A stretch of DNA of 5,682 nt, taken from contig FR882191.1 in assembly GCA_000434935.1 (NCBI GenBank), forward strand, positions 1 to 5,682. The letters are read 5' to 3'. Position 1 is the first letter of the stretch. Each line of letters starts with the position of its first letter. Of this stretch, positions 1 to 5,682 are shown piece after piece. This DNA comes from Bacteroides sp. CAG:709 (GTDB lineage: Bacteria; Bacteroidota; Bacteroidia; Bacteroidales; UBA932). The notes below the pieces were generated by a model, which had not been told where the DNA came from, made no database searches, and saw only the letters and a program-made list of their open reading frames with translations. The position numbers were made by a program, and so were the translations under genes.

Positions 1-66
1 GAAGAGCGTCATTTGACGGTTACTTGTGAGGAGGCTCTGCGGAGGCTTTCGAGCAGCTTTATGTGA
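1..66 (+). CDS. 3' end of an unidentified upstream gene (partial)
   Basis: Frame 1 is open from the left edge for 21 codons and ends at TGA (64-66). The other two plus frames stop within the first 33 bases. The residues (EERHLTVTCEEALRRLSSSF, then M) suggest a charged, amphipathic C-terminal helix. The AT-rich, non-coding-looking stretch that begins right after the stop fits a real gene end. The fragment is too short to assign a family. It would be convergent with the large minus-strand gene. It could also be chance read-through of non-coding DNA, so confidence is low. Confidence 0.35.
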   Translation, partial: EERHLTVTCEEALRRLSSSFM

Positions 67-212
67 AGTTCCATATGACGCTTTTCAATTTCATCATGAA
101 ACGCACTGCCGGAAACAGATATAAAATTGAAATTTTAATGAGTCGGAAGCAGAAATTGAAGGGATTGTCTGCTGCTTCGCTCAGATTGAAAACATTAAAC
201 GACAATCCCTAA
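67..212. other. AT-rich convergent intergenic spacer with short inverted repeats
   Basis: No coding frame is supported here. The stretch is much richer in A/T than the genes beside it and holds several short dyads. TTTCAT-C-ATGAAA lies at 89-101. TTTCAATTT (83-91) is inverted as AAATTGAAA (124-132). TAAAATT-GA-AATTTTA lies at 122-137. Two interleaved inverted repeats occupy 146-210 and are listed separately. ATTGAA or its complement recurs at 86-91, 127-132, 156-160 and 223-228. The position between two convergent gene ends makes transcription termination the simplest role. Confidence 0.5.
146..210 (-). terminator. Candidate terminator or 3'-end RNA structure of the fusion gene
   Basis: Starting three bases past the TAA stop of the minus-strand gene, AGGGATTGTC (210-201 on the minus strand) pairs perfectly with GACAATCCCT (169-160), a 10-bp stem with a 31-base loop. 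A second perfect 7-bp pairing, GAAGCAG (178-172) with CTGCTTC (152-146), has its first arm inside that loop and its second arm beyond the first stem. The two stems are therefore interleaved. There is no clear U-tract directly after either stem, so this is not a textbook intrinsic terminator. The position favours transcript 3'-end formation or protection. Confidence 0.3.
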
Positions 213-3200
213 TTACTCACCAATTTCAATATCGAAAGTAGAGACGGGGAGACCTGTGGTCCCGGTCAGGTTCGCATCGGTCCAGGGATCCCAGGCATAT
301 TTCACCTTCACGATGGCTGTCCTGCTGCCTGCCTTTGTGTTTTTACTGTCGGCTGCGGCGTCGGGTCTGCCTGCATCCCGGGAGAGAATCACAGCGTCAG
401 ATCCTGAAATCTCCGCCGATGCAGGGATTTCGCTCCCGTCTTCGAGGCAAATCCTGAATCCGCGCACTGGCATTGTGCCCGGGACGGAAATGGGCCTGTC
501 GAAAAGTACGGTGACATTCCCGCTGTCATTCACGTAGGCTTTGGTGGCTGCTGGGGCGAGGCATTCGACCTGTTTCCCGTAGTCATTCCTCAGTGCGAGC
601 CTTGCAAGTCGCTCTCCCACAGGTTTCTTCGCCCTCGGATGCACGTCAGTGGGGTGACCGAGGTCTGAGGAGACTGCCATCCCGCAATGTGGAATCTCCA
701 GCGAGAGCAGCCTCTGGCTGTTGCGGAACTCCGGCCAGGTCGGACGTTCGATGCTTGAAAGCTGGACAAAGTAGAAAGGCAGGTCGGGATTATCCCAGGT
801 CTGCCTCCAGCAGTCCACAAGGGTCCTGAAAAGGATCTCGTGCTGCGGGATGTTCTCTGCGTTCGACTCTCCCTGGTACCAGATTGCCCCTTTGATTGGA
901 AATCTCTCCAGTGGACGGATGCCGTTTTCAAAAAGATATGCCGGCATAAAAGGATGCTGTATATACCCTCCTTTGAAGGCTGACATATTCTCCCGGGCTC
1001 TTCCCCTTGCCCATTCCATCACGGATTCATCCTCAAGCCATCCGTCACAGAATCCCGGAAGAACCTTCTCCAGAGCACTGCGGCTGATGAATGACTCGGT
1101 GGTCGTCCCGCCGACTGCATTGCAGATCAGCCCCACAGGTACATTCAGACTATCCCTGAGCATTTTGCCGAAGTAATATCCCACTGCTGAAAATTCCCCG
1201 GCAGTCTTCTCTGACGAGCAGTTCCACCGTGTCCTGTCGTAATACTTTCCCTGTGCAACCTTCCCCGCATCCTCTTCGCTCCAGACCAGCCCCCAGGTTT
1301 TCAGATGGCTTTTCATGTCGTAGAACCTCAGCATCGGGTCATCCAGTCCTTCCTTGCTGAAGGTGTCGGCTCCCTTCAACTCAAAAGCCATATTCGACTG
1401 CCCGGAGCAGAGCCAGACCTCACCGGCTGCCACATTGCTGAAACTCAGGGTGTCCCGTCCGTCAGTCACGGTGAACGGTATTCCTGTCCCGGCCTTGAGT
1501 GCCGGCATACGGACCTTCCATGTTCCATCCTGTGCCGAACGGCATTTCTTTGTCGATGGCCCCAGGGTGACCTTCACTTCAAGACCCGGTGCAGTCCTTC
1601 CTGAAATTTCAAGAGGTACGTCCCTCTGGAAAATCATATCGTCGGAGTAGATTTCCCCGACGGACAGCCCTGAGGGAGCGGGAATGCTTTTCACAATGTC
1701 ACTCAATCTGACCTGCTGGAAGACAAGGTGCGCGGTGCTGCCTTCATAGAGGATTCCCACCTTGTCATTCCCGATGGAGGTGAGGCAGGAATATCCCCAG
1801 CCTTCCTCCTGGTCCAGAAGCAGACAGTCAAGCGGATTCCAGGTCATCCCGGCATCGAGGCTCGCCTTTATGCAGATGTGGTTCCTGCCTTTTCCTGGGG
1901 CGGAAACCGGATTTGAGAACAGGAGGATATCCCTTCCGTAGATGTTTTCGGAAGCCGGAATATTCAGCAGCCCCGCCATACAGACGGGTTCCACGAGGCT
2001 TCCTGATGAAGGGTGGGTCTTCCAGGTTTTCCCCAGGTCATCAGTCACGCAGACGACCCTGCCCTGACGACGGTCGTTTCTGCAGTTCAGCATCAGTACT
2101 CCCGGAGCAATCTCGGCGACCTGGGCCTCGGTGGTGCGATCACAGGCTCTGGAGTGGCAGTGCCAGGTTTCGCCCCCGTCTTTGCTGTACATTATTCCTG
2201 AACTTGGAATCCCTTTGCTGTCAAGGCATTGCATCGGGAAAACCAGAGTCCCGTCCTGCATCGTGATTCCCCGTCCCGGCCCCTGGAGGGTTAGCCTCCA
2301 ATCGGGGCGCTTTACCTGACGGGTGATGTTGACAGGCTTGCTCCAGGTCTTTCCGTCGTCGGTGCTTTTCACCAGAACCATCTGTCCTGTCGAAATCGGT
2401 TCGTAGCCTTCTGAGGCAAATGAGAATGCGTGCCTGTTGCCAAGGCCGTGCGTCCACAGAGCGCAGACGAAAATCGTTCCTGTGTTGCTGTCCACAAGCA
2501 CTGAAGGATCTCCGCAACCGTTCTGTCCCTGCGGAAGTCCTCCCCATTCGCCCATATCGATGATTGTTCGCATCTTCTCCCAGGTCCGTCCCCCGTCGGT
2601 ACTCCGGCTGGCACCGACGTCAATGTTGTCCTGAAGGTCGTTCCCGGAGGTGTGCCTGATGTCGTACACTGCAATCAATGTCCCTTTAGGAGTGGTGACC
2701 AGTCCGGGGATTCTGTAGGAGAAGACATTGTCATCCTTGTGGTTGCGCAGTGCTATTCCGAACCTGTGACCCTCAAGGGAACCTTCGGACACGATTCTGG
2801 CCTGACGAAGTGAAGAGCCGCTCCCGTCCTGCACCGGGCATCTGAGTTCCACGGACTCCACTGCCACCTCGAAAGTCCCGCTCAGGTCCACTTTCCGCGA
2901 GTCCACCTCAAGACTCAGGTAAAAATAATTTCTGTCCCTGACAAGGCTTTTCCCCGGTTTCAGGACGATTCTCCCATCTTTCCCCACCTTGCAGGATGCT
3001 GTCTGAACAGCAAAGGCAGGATGTCTCCAGGTGTCCTGCCCCGCGCCGATTCTGCGGAACTGGTCCTTAAGTATGTAGGATGTGGTCCGGGAGTATATTG
3101 CAGAACTGGTTCCAGTGTACATCAGCCTGGCATTCCGGATGGCCGATGGGTCAATTCCCGAGACGGTGACCCCGACACTCTCCAGTACGTCCTTCCCGGA

Positions 3201-4310
3201 AAACGACTCCAGGCAGATTTCGCAGATGATGTTGTGCTCCCGGTCCACTATGGTCGGGATGGAGGGAGTGAAGATTCGTGCCACCGGGGCGAACTCGAAT
3301 GTGGTGAGGACTGCCTTGTGGTCCGTCGGCCACTTGCCTGTCACGGGGATGATGTCAGAAGGATTCTCCTCCACGGTCCTTTTTCCCCGGACAATCGAAC
3401 CTGCAGGTCCGAATACCTTGCTGTCCACAGGTTTGAGGGACCCTTCCCCGTAGTAATAGATGAAATCGATTCTGTCCCTCTCGTCGCTTTCAGAGGCCCA
3501 GGTCAGTTTCATAGGGTTACAGTCGGAGTTGTCGCTCGGGAAGGTGAAGCCCGGGGAGGACACAGGGTCAGGATTCACCACCCGGAAGGAATCCTCAAAA
3601 CCGCCTTCGTAAAGCATTGTGGAGCAATCCCAAGGGATGACTGCTCCATTGTGGTCCCAAAGGGAGGCTGTCTGCGCGGTCCAGTCCAGATGCGACGGCT
3701 CGTTGAAATCCCCTGCCAGAATCACGTCGATGCCCTCGTCGATGTCGGCTCTGCTGAGCCTGATGAAATCCCTGATGGTGTCGTCCCTCCCGGAAGCCCG
3801 GTTCATTTCCAGAATCTTCTCCACTGAGGTTTCGGGAGCAGGTATCTTCTTCCAGGTGTTCCCGTCGTACCCCCTCGGATAGTAGCAGGCATAGTTCGTA
3901 TAGTCCAGATGAGCGGCATATAGTGCCACCGGATGCCCTCCGGCATTGATTCTGACTCTCTGAACGGACCCGCAGCCTTCCCATTTCCTCCCGTCCTGCG
4001 CGAGTGGGAACCTGCTGATGACTCCGCTGTCACAGGTGGGGTCCTCTCCGTAGAATGTCACGCCCCTCAGGGCGAGAGCCTCAATCAGTCGAGGAATGAA
4101 CCTCCGGCCTCCGTAATTCCTTATTTCCTGCATAAAGACCACATCAGCCCCGCTTTCGATGATGTTGTCCACAAGGGCGTCAAATCCTCCCGGGACGCAC
4201 GTACCTTCCTGCCAGACGTTGATTTGAAGTACTCCGATTCTGTCCTCTCCCTTGGAAAGTAGGGAGAACAGGATGAGAATGATGACGGTTATCAGTTTTA
4301 TATGTTTCAT
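213..4310 (-). CDS. Secreted EEP domain / GH33 sialidase / sialate O-acetylesterase fusion protein
   Basis: This is an intact 1365-residue frame with ATG at 4310-4308 and TAA at 215-213. The domains in order are: signal peptide (about 1-21; K3 and K5, hydrophobic 6-18), EEP fold (about 22-342), sialidase N-terminal beta domain (about 345-505), GH33 sialidase (about 515-872), and sialate O-acetylesterase with its own leading beta domain (about 880-1365). Catalytic residues are visible in all three enzyme domains. The predicted role is release of sialic acid from host glycans with removal of O-acetyl groups, outside the cytoplasm. Typical single-domain relatives are roughly 500-700 residues, so this is a true multi-domain fusion and not an extended start. 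There is no lipobox cysteine and no recognisable type IX secretion C-terminal domain, so final location (periplasm or exterior) is open. The start is supported by the signal peptide and a promoter-like element just upstream; no Shine-Dalgarno is seen, as is usual in Bacteroidota. It is divergent from the sensor gene. Confidence 0.93.
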   Translation of the reverse strand: MKHIKLITVIILILFSLLSKGEDRIGVLQINVWQEGTCVPGGFDALVDNIIESGADVVFMQEIRNYGGRRFIPRLIEALALRGVTFYGEDPTCDSGVISRFPLAQDGRKWEGCGSVQRVRINAGGHPVALYAAHLDYTNYACYYPRGYDGNTWKKIPAPETSVEKILEMNRASGRDDTIRDFIRLSRADIDEGIDVILAGDFNEPSHLDWTAQTASLWDHNGAVIPWDCSTMLYEGGFEDSFRVVNPDPVSSPGFTFPSDNSDCNPMKLTWASESDERDRIDFIYYYGEGSLKPVDSKVFGPAGSIVRGKRTVEENPSDIIPVTGKWPTDHKAVLTTFEFAPVARIFTPSIPTIVDREHNIICEICLESFSGKDVLESVGVTVSGIDPSAIRNARLMYTGTSSAIYSRTTSYILKDQFRRIGAGQDTWRHPAFAVQTASCKVGKDGRIVLKPGKSLVRDRNYFYLSLEVDSRKVDLSGTFEVAVESVELRCPVQDGSGSSLRQARIVSEGSLEGHRFGIALRNHKDDNVFSYRIPGLVTTPKGTLIAVYDIRHTSGNDLQDNIDVGASRSTDGGRTWEKMRTIIDMGEWGGLPQGQNGCGDPSVLVDSNTGTIFVCALWTHGLGNRHAFSFASEGYEPISTGQMVLVKSTDDGKTWSKPVNITRQVKRPDWRLTLQGPGRGITMQDGTLVFPMQCLDSKGIPSSGIMYSKDGGETWHCHSRACDRTTEAQVAEIAPGVLMLNCRNDRRQGRVVCVTDDLGKTWKTHPSSGSLVEPVCMAGLLNIPASENIYGRDILLFSNPVSAPGKGRNHICIKASLDAGMTWNPLDCLLLDQEEGWGYSCLTSIGNDKVGILYEGSTAHLVFQQVRLSDIVKSIPAPSGLSVGEIYSDDMIFQRDVPLEISGRTAPGLEVKVTLGPSTKKCRSAQDGTWKVRMPALKAGTGIPFTVTDGRDTLSFSNVAAGEVWLCSGQSNMAFELKGADTFSKEGLDDPMLRFYDMKSHLKTWGLVWSEEDAGKVAQGKYYDRTRWNCSSEKTAGEFSAVGYYFGKMLRDSLNVPVGLICNAVGGTTTESFISRSALEKVLPGFCDGWLEDESVMEWARGRARENMSAFKGGYIQHPFMPAYLFENGIRPLERFPIKGAIWYQGESNAENIPQHEILFRTLVDCWRQTWDNPDLPFYFVQLSSIERPTWPEFRNSQRLLSLEIPHCGMAVSSDLGHPTDVHPRAKKPVGERLARLALRNDYGKQVECLAPAATKAYVNDSGNVTVLFDRPISVPGTMPVRGFRICLEDGSEIPASAEISGSDAVILSRDAGRPDAAADSKNTKAGSRTAIVKVKYAWDPWTDANLTGTTGLPVSTFDIEIGE
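216..1673 (-). other. Domain: sialate O-acetylesterase (SGNH/SASA), residues about 880-1365
   Basis: A short beta domain begins near EIYSDDMIFQRDVPLEISGR (about 886-905), followed by the esterase core. The nucleophile block is GEVWLCSGQSNM with S972. A second conserved block is WYQGESNA (1144-1151). The Asp/His dyad is D1222-V-H1224-P in GHPTDVHPRAKKP. All three elements of an active SGNH esterase are present. The C-terminal part (about 1250-1365) looks like the beta domain that closes this family, ending ...TGLPVSTFDIEIGE. It contains a short D/A/K/S-rich, probably disordered insertion at about 1311-1330. The expected reaction is removal of O-acetyl groups from sialic acids; related family members can act on acetylated xylan, but fusion to a sialidase favours sialate. 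Confidence 0.88.
1695..2768 (-). other. Domain: GH33 exo-alpha-sialidase, residues about 515-872
   Basis: The six-bladed propeller sialidase signature is complete. The RIP motif is R533-I534-P535. D558, 25 residues later, fits the acid/base Asp. E728 (TTEAQ) and R744 (LNCRND), R809 (GKGRNHI) and Y840 (EGWGYSCL) fit the Glu partner, the second and third arginines of the carboxylate-binding triad and the Tyr nucleophile. Five Asp-box motifs (S/T-x-D-x-G-x-T-W) lie at 570-577, 649-656, 709-716, 756-763 and 817-824. The expected reaction is hydrolysis of terminal alpha-linked sialic acids. Residue roles are assigned by motif from known family members, without an alignment. Confidence 0.93.
2796..3278 (-). 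other. Domain: sialidase N-terminal beta domain (BNR-associated), residues about 345-505
   Basis: The stretch starting near ARIFTPSIPTIVDREHNIIC and running to about residue 505 has the pattern of the beta-sandwich that precedes the catalytic domain in Bacteroides NanH-type sialidases. Shared features are a first strand pair, a ...ARLMYTGTSS... segment, a late NYFYLSLEVD segment and a direct run into the catalytic FGIALRNHKDDNVFSYRIP region. In those enzymes the domain is thought to assist carbohydrate binding or packing. Here it follows the EEP domain with almost no linker. Confidence 0.75.
3285..4247 (-). other. Domain: endonuclease/exonuclease/phosphatase (EEP) fold, residues about 22-342
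   Basis: The metal and catalytic signature of the EEP (DNase I/APE1/sphingomyelinase) superfamily is complete: N31 in LQINVW, E62 in VFMQE, H134 in AAHLDYT, D201 and N203 in LAGDFNE, D282 in RIDFIYY, and the D330-H331 pair in WPTDHKAV. The family hydrolyses phosphodiester or phosphomonoester bonds using a divalent metal. Six cysteines (C38, C93, C113, C142, C229, C264) could form disulfides outside the cytoplasm. The sequence alone does not separate a nuclease from a sphingomyelinase-like or other phosphodiesterase. Activity is likely, substrate unknown. Confidence 0.9.
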
Positions 4311-4333
4311 AAGAGATGAATTATTCAGATTGA

Positions 4334-4341
4334 CAAAAATA
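4334..4341 (-). promoter_or_regulatory. Candidate -7 promoter element for the fusion gene
   Basis: Read on the minus strand, TATTTTTG matches the Bacteroidota -7 consensus TAnnTTTG exactly. It ends 23 bases before the ATG, which would give a short leader of roughly 15-20 bases. I see no good TTTG-type -33 element at the expected spacing, so the call rests on the -7 match and position. No Shine-Dalgarno follows. Confidence 0.45.
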
Positions 4342-4391
4342 CTGAATTATGCTGTGTTTCCATTTGGCTCACGGAACAAAAGGAGATATTT

Positions 4392-4433
4392 CGGAAAATT
4401 TTCTACCTTAGCCGACCAAAACCGGAATATTTT
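4392..4433 (+). repeat. Direct near-repeat CGGAAwATTTT flanking the sensor -7 element
   Basis: CGGAAAATTTT (4392-4402) and CGGAATATTTT (4423-4433) match at 10 of 11 positions. Their starts are 31 bp apart, about three helical turns, so both copies would face the same side of the DNA. They bracket the candidate -7 element. This could be a paired regulator-binding site; in AT-rich DNA, chance similarity is also possible. Confidence 0.3.
4404..4411 (+). promoter_or_regulatory. Candidate -7 promoter element for the sensor gene
   Basis: TACCTTAG differs from the Bacteroidota TAnnTTTG consensus at one position and lies 46 bases before the ATG. It directly follows the GAAAATTTTC palindrome. A second, weaker candidate, TATTTTTA, is at 4428-4435. 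No clear -33 element is seen for either. Confidence 0.35.
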
Positions 4434-4457
4434 TATAGAAACACGCTTCCTCTGCTT

Positions 4458-5682
4458 ATGAAACGGATATCTGCAATGAATCTCCTGCGTGCCATGCTGA
4501 CTGTGGCACTGACTGTCCTGCCTTGCATCAATGCATTCTCCTCCGAGGTTCTTTCTTTCCGGAGTATTCCATCCAAGCTCTTGCCTACCAATGCGGTAAG
4601 GGTGCTATTTAGTGACAGTGAAGGATATGTCTGGATTCCGACCTACAGCGGCCTTGTCAGGTATGACGGGTCTTCGACGGTGGTGTTTGGAATGAATGAA
4701 TCGGATGGGTAGAAGTTTGACTGCCACATAAACGTGGTTTGCGAGTCGGAGGGGAACAAGCTCTGGATTGCATCGGAAAAAGGCGTTTACACCCTGGACA
4801 AGAACAATGGTCAGATTTCCTTTGCAGGACCAGACCCACGGATGGGAACGCTCAATGCCTCGGACATTCGCTGCTCCAACGGGAGGGATGTATGGGTAGG
4901 GGGAAGTTCCGGACTGTGGCACATCGAGGCTTCCACAGGTGAATTCACCCCAATCCTGATGGATGGCAATCCCATTGAATGGGTGTCCTCAATCTGCGAG
5001 GATGCGGAGGGATATCTCTGGGTGTGCTGCTGTGAGCACGGGCTTTACAGATATGACACGAAGACATTCTCATTCCGTAAATATTCAGAAGATCGTCTTT
5101 ACTGGTCGAATGTGGCCTACAAGGACCTCAAAGGCCGCCTCTGGGTCGGCACTTGGGGAAAGGGACTGCTCCGGATCGATGCTCCCCACGCCCCCGGGAA
5201 TCTATCCTGCACCGTCTATTCCAACACGCCGGAGGCCGGATCCCTTCTGGATGATGTGATCTACGACATCGGACAGGATTCCGAGGGAAGACTGATGGTG
5301 GCTTCAAGAAGCGGCCTGAGCATTCTCGAAGACATTTCGGATCCTCTCTCTTTCGTCAACTACGCTCCGGGAGAACCCGGTCACGACCTGCCTTACAATG
5401 AGGTAAGCTCTATCCTCAGGACAGACGACGGGAATATCTGGCTGAGTATGTTCTGCGGAGGGGTCTTCAAGGTGGAAAATCCCGATGCCGACTTCAGGAC
5501 CGATGCCCTTGAAAACATCAGGAAGTCTCTCAGGACCAATTCGGTACGCAGTATATTTCCTATGCCTGACGGTCGTCTCTGGCTTGGAATCACAGGTTTC
5601 GGAATGGTGCTTTACGACCCCTTTGACGGCAGTTTCCTCTCTTACGAGAAATATCCGGCTTTCAGGGATTTTCCCTACACTT
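4458..5682 (+). pseudogene. Two-component regulator propeller sensor, interrupted by in-frame TAG, 3' end outside window
   Basis: The frame starts at ATG 4458 with a signal peptide (K2, R3; hydrophobic 9-22; likely cleavage near 26-28), reads 84 residues, meets TAG at 4710-4712, then stays open in the same frame to the window edge (codons 86-408). Propeller-type repeats occur on both sides of the stop. Blade-like units have a turn plus W-[IV] and a downstream G-[LV]: SEGYVWIPTYSGL (54-66), NKLWIASEKGV (100-110), RDVWVGGSSGL (143-153), EGYLWVCCCEHGL (184-196), KGRLWVGTWGKGL (225-237), EGRLMVASRSGL (276-287), DGNIWLSMFCGGV (324-336) and DGRLWLGITGFGM (371-383). Such domains are the periplasmic sensors of hybrid two-component regulators controlling glycan loci; kinase and output domains would lie beyond the window, so the exact class is unknown. 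A restart at M129 (4842) would lack the signal peptide. A sequencing error or a real nonsense mutation are the main explanations. The second start M7 is less likely because it drops the K-R n-region. Confidence 0.8.

Larger units (their letters stand above)
4311..4457. promoter_or_regulatory. Divergent promoter region between the fusion gene and the sensor gene
   Basis: This 147-bp AT-rich gap separates two genes that read away from each other, so it must hold both promoters unless one is unexpressed. It contains the two candidate -7 elements, a perfect 10-bp palindrome GAAAATTTTC (4394-4403) and a near-repeat CGGAAAATTTT / CGGAATATTTT (4392-4402 and 4423-4433, one mismatch, starts 31 bp apart). 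No RNA gene or small coding frame is apparent. Confidence 0.6.

Noticed and set aside
1..212. Transposase end plus terminal inverted repeat of an insertion sequence
   Set aside because: The 21-residue fragment is too short to identify, and the 10-bp inverted repeat is a local stem-loop with both arms inside 51 bases, not a pair of element ends. No target-site duplication can be seen.
213..300. Type IX secretion C-terminal sorting domain on the fusion protein
   Set aside because: The C-terminus (…STFDIEIGE) continues the esterase beta domain and lacks a separate terminal module with the usual conserved glycine and lysine/arginine-rich ending.
3021..3827. A 268-codon open frame on the plus strand opposite the EEP and sialidase N-terminal regions
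   Set aside because: It is antisense to a region whose minus-strand product has complete family motifs. Its peptide shows no recognisable domain, no signal peptide and no promoter-like element, and long antisense frames are common opposite GC-rich genes.
4458..4545. Lipoprotein signal on the sensor (C23)
   Set aside because: The residues before C23 (V-L-P) do not fit a lipobox because of the proline directly before the cysteine; an ordinary cleaved or anchoring signal segment is more likely.
4710..4712. Reassignment of TAG to an amino acid, as in some phages
   Set aside because: The neighbouring 4.1-kb gene is full length with no in-frame TAG and uses TAA, and nothing in the window looks like a phage. 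A single TAG fits a mutation or error better.
5025..5033. Three consecutive cysteines (C190-C192) in the fourth propeller repeat as a metal or redox site
   Set aside because: They sit where other repeats have small or polar residues after W-V, and no partner cysteine or histidine cluster is visible nearby, so a special site cannot be supported.

Overview
The window looks like part of a glycan-foraging locus from a Bacteroidota chromosome, most likely a gut-type Bacteroidales. Four things point there: a secreted sialidase with the Bacteroides-type N-terminal domain, a periplasmic two-component-regulator propeller protein transcribed away from it, start codons without Shine-Dalgarno sequences, and TAnnTTTG-like promoter elements in the AT-rich spacer. 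Coding DNA is moderately GC-rich (estimated by eye). Genus cannot be told from this stretch.

Layout. Bases 1-66 are probably the last codons of an unidentified plus-strand gene. Bases 67-212 are an AT-rich spacer full of short inverted repeats and probably hold the transcription ends of the two convergent genes. Bases 213-4310 (minus strand) are one intact gene for a 1365-residue exported protein. It joins an endonuclease/exonuclease/phosphatase (EEP) domain, a sialidase N-terminal beta domain, a complete GH33 sialidase and a complete sialate O-acetylesterase. Bases 4311-4457 are a divergent promoter region. From 4458 to the window end, on the plus strand, runs the periplasmic propeller of a two-component sensor, cut by an in-frame TAG at codon 85 and running off the right edge.

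How the parts may work together (inference). Host mucin sialic acids are often O-acetylated, which slows sialidases. An esterase tethered to the sialidase would remove acetyl groups and release free sialic acid in one secreted enzyme. The EEP domain adds a metal-dependent phosphodiesterase or nuclease activity of unknown substrate. The neighbouring sensor is placed as a local regulator would be, but its TAG means it may be broken in this strain. The main points of interest are the three-enzyme fusion with all catalytic residues visible, the interrupted sensor, and the repeat structures in the two spacers.
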